This document shows, piece after piece, positions 5,802 to 5,853 of a stretch of DNA of 5,853 nucleotides. A program made the translations under genes and the position numbers. The first letter of the stretch is position 1. The number at the start of each line of letters is the position of its first letter. The notes below the pieces were generated by a model. It saw nothing but the letters and a program-made list of their open reading frames with translations. It was not told the origin of the DNA and ran no database searches. The stretch spans positions 1-5,853 of the forward strand of contig JADFNY010000259.1 of the NCBI GenBank assembly GCA_022563115.1, written 5' to 3'. The stretch comes from Acidobacteriota bacterium. Lineage in GTDB: Bacteria > Acidobacteriota > UBA890.

Positions 5802-5853
5802 ATGGCTTCGAAGCAAGTTGAGGCGCATCGAGCCGCCCACGAGAACTGGGAGC
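5802..5853 (+). CDS. Start of a gene resembling SnoaL/NTF2-like proteins, cut by the right edge
   Basis: ATG at 5802 follows a strong Shine-Dalgarno GGAGGT (5790-5795) at a 6-base distance and a good promoter. Only 17 complete codons are visible: MASKQVEAHRAAHENWE. The pattern QVEAHRAAHENW resembles the first helix of SnoaL-like/NTF2-fold polyketide-cyclase or ester-cyclase relatives, small proteins that often begin with a V-E-x-h-R-x-A-h-E-x-h motif. That assignment rests on one helix and is tentative; that a real gene starts here is well supported. It is transcribed away from the kinase operon. Confidence 0.6.
   Translation, partial: MASKQVEAHRAAHENWE

Overview
The window is GC-rich and looks like soil-type bacterial DNA, most likely Acidobacteriota or a relative. 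The evidence is a PadR repressor overlapping an orphan ABC permease of the 'acidobacterial duplicated orphan permease' (ADOP/MacB-like) type, next to a eukaryote-like Ser/Thr kinase with a membrane segment and a TolB/PD40-type beta-propeller. The lineage is inferred from gene families only.

Layout, left to right. Positions 1-717 (minus) hold the first 239 codons of the ADOP permease, which runs off the left edge. Positions 714-1040 (minus) hold padR; its stop overlaps the permease start in an ATGA. A promoter with two 33-bp-spaced repeats and a GGGACA-N8-TGTCCC dyad lies at 1084-1137. Positions 1097-1363 (minus) are a remnant of a second Ser/Thr kinase: only about 74 N-terminal residues remain before homology stops at the padR promoter repeats. 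Positions 1360-4161 (minus) encode a large receptor-type Ser/Thr kinase whose stop overlaps the remnant's start in another ATGA, so the two kinases were once a translationally coupled tandem pair.

An IS110-family element of the IS1111 group (about 4132-5588) sits in the 5' end of the large kinase gene. It has an intact 341-residue DEDD transposase, 12-bp subterminal inverted repeats, a hairpin over the transposase ribosome-binding site, and about 340 nt of structured noncoding DNA after the transposase, where IS1111 elements are expected to encode their bridge/seek RNA. Removing 1460 bp rejoins the two flanks in frame and restores an ordinary kinase N terminus ([15 protein letters not shown]), so the insertion can be reconstructed closely. 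The kinase frame now starts inside the IS or is expressed poorly.

To the right lies the old kinase upstream region (5589-5741), which contains a compact set of nested dyads. It is followed by a good sigma70-type promoter and the first 17 codons of a rightward gene resembling SnoaL/NTF2-like proteins. The most notable points are the reconstructable insertion, the candidate guide RNA region, and the padR promoter repeats that coincide with the kinase truncation point. I see no CRISPR array, tRNA or rRNA.
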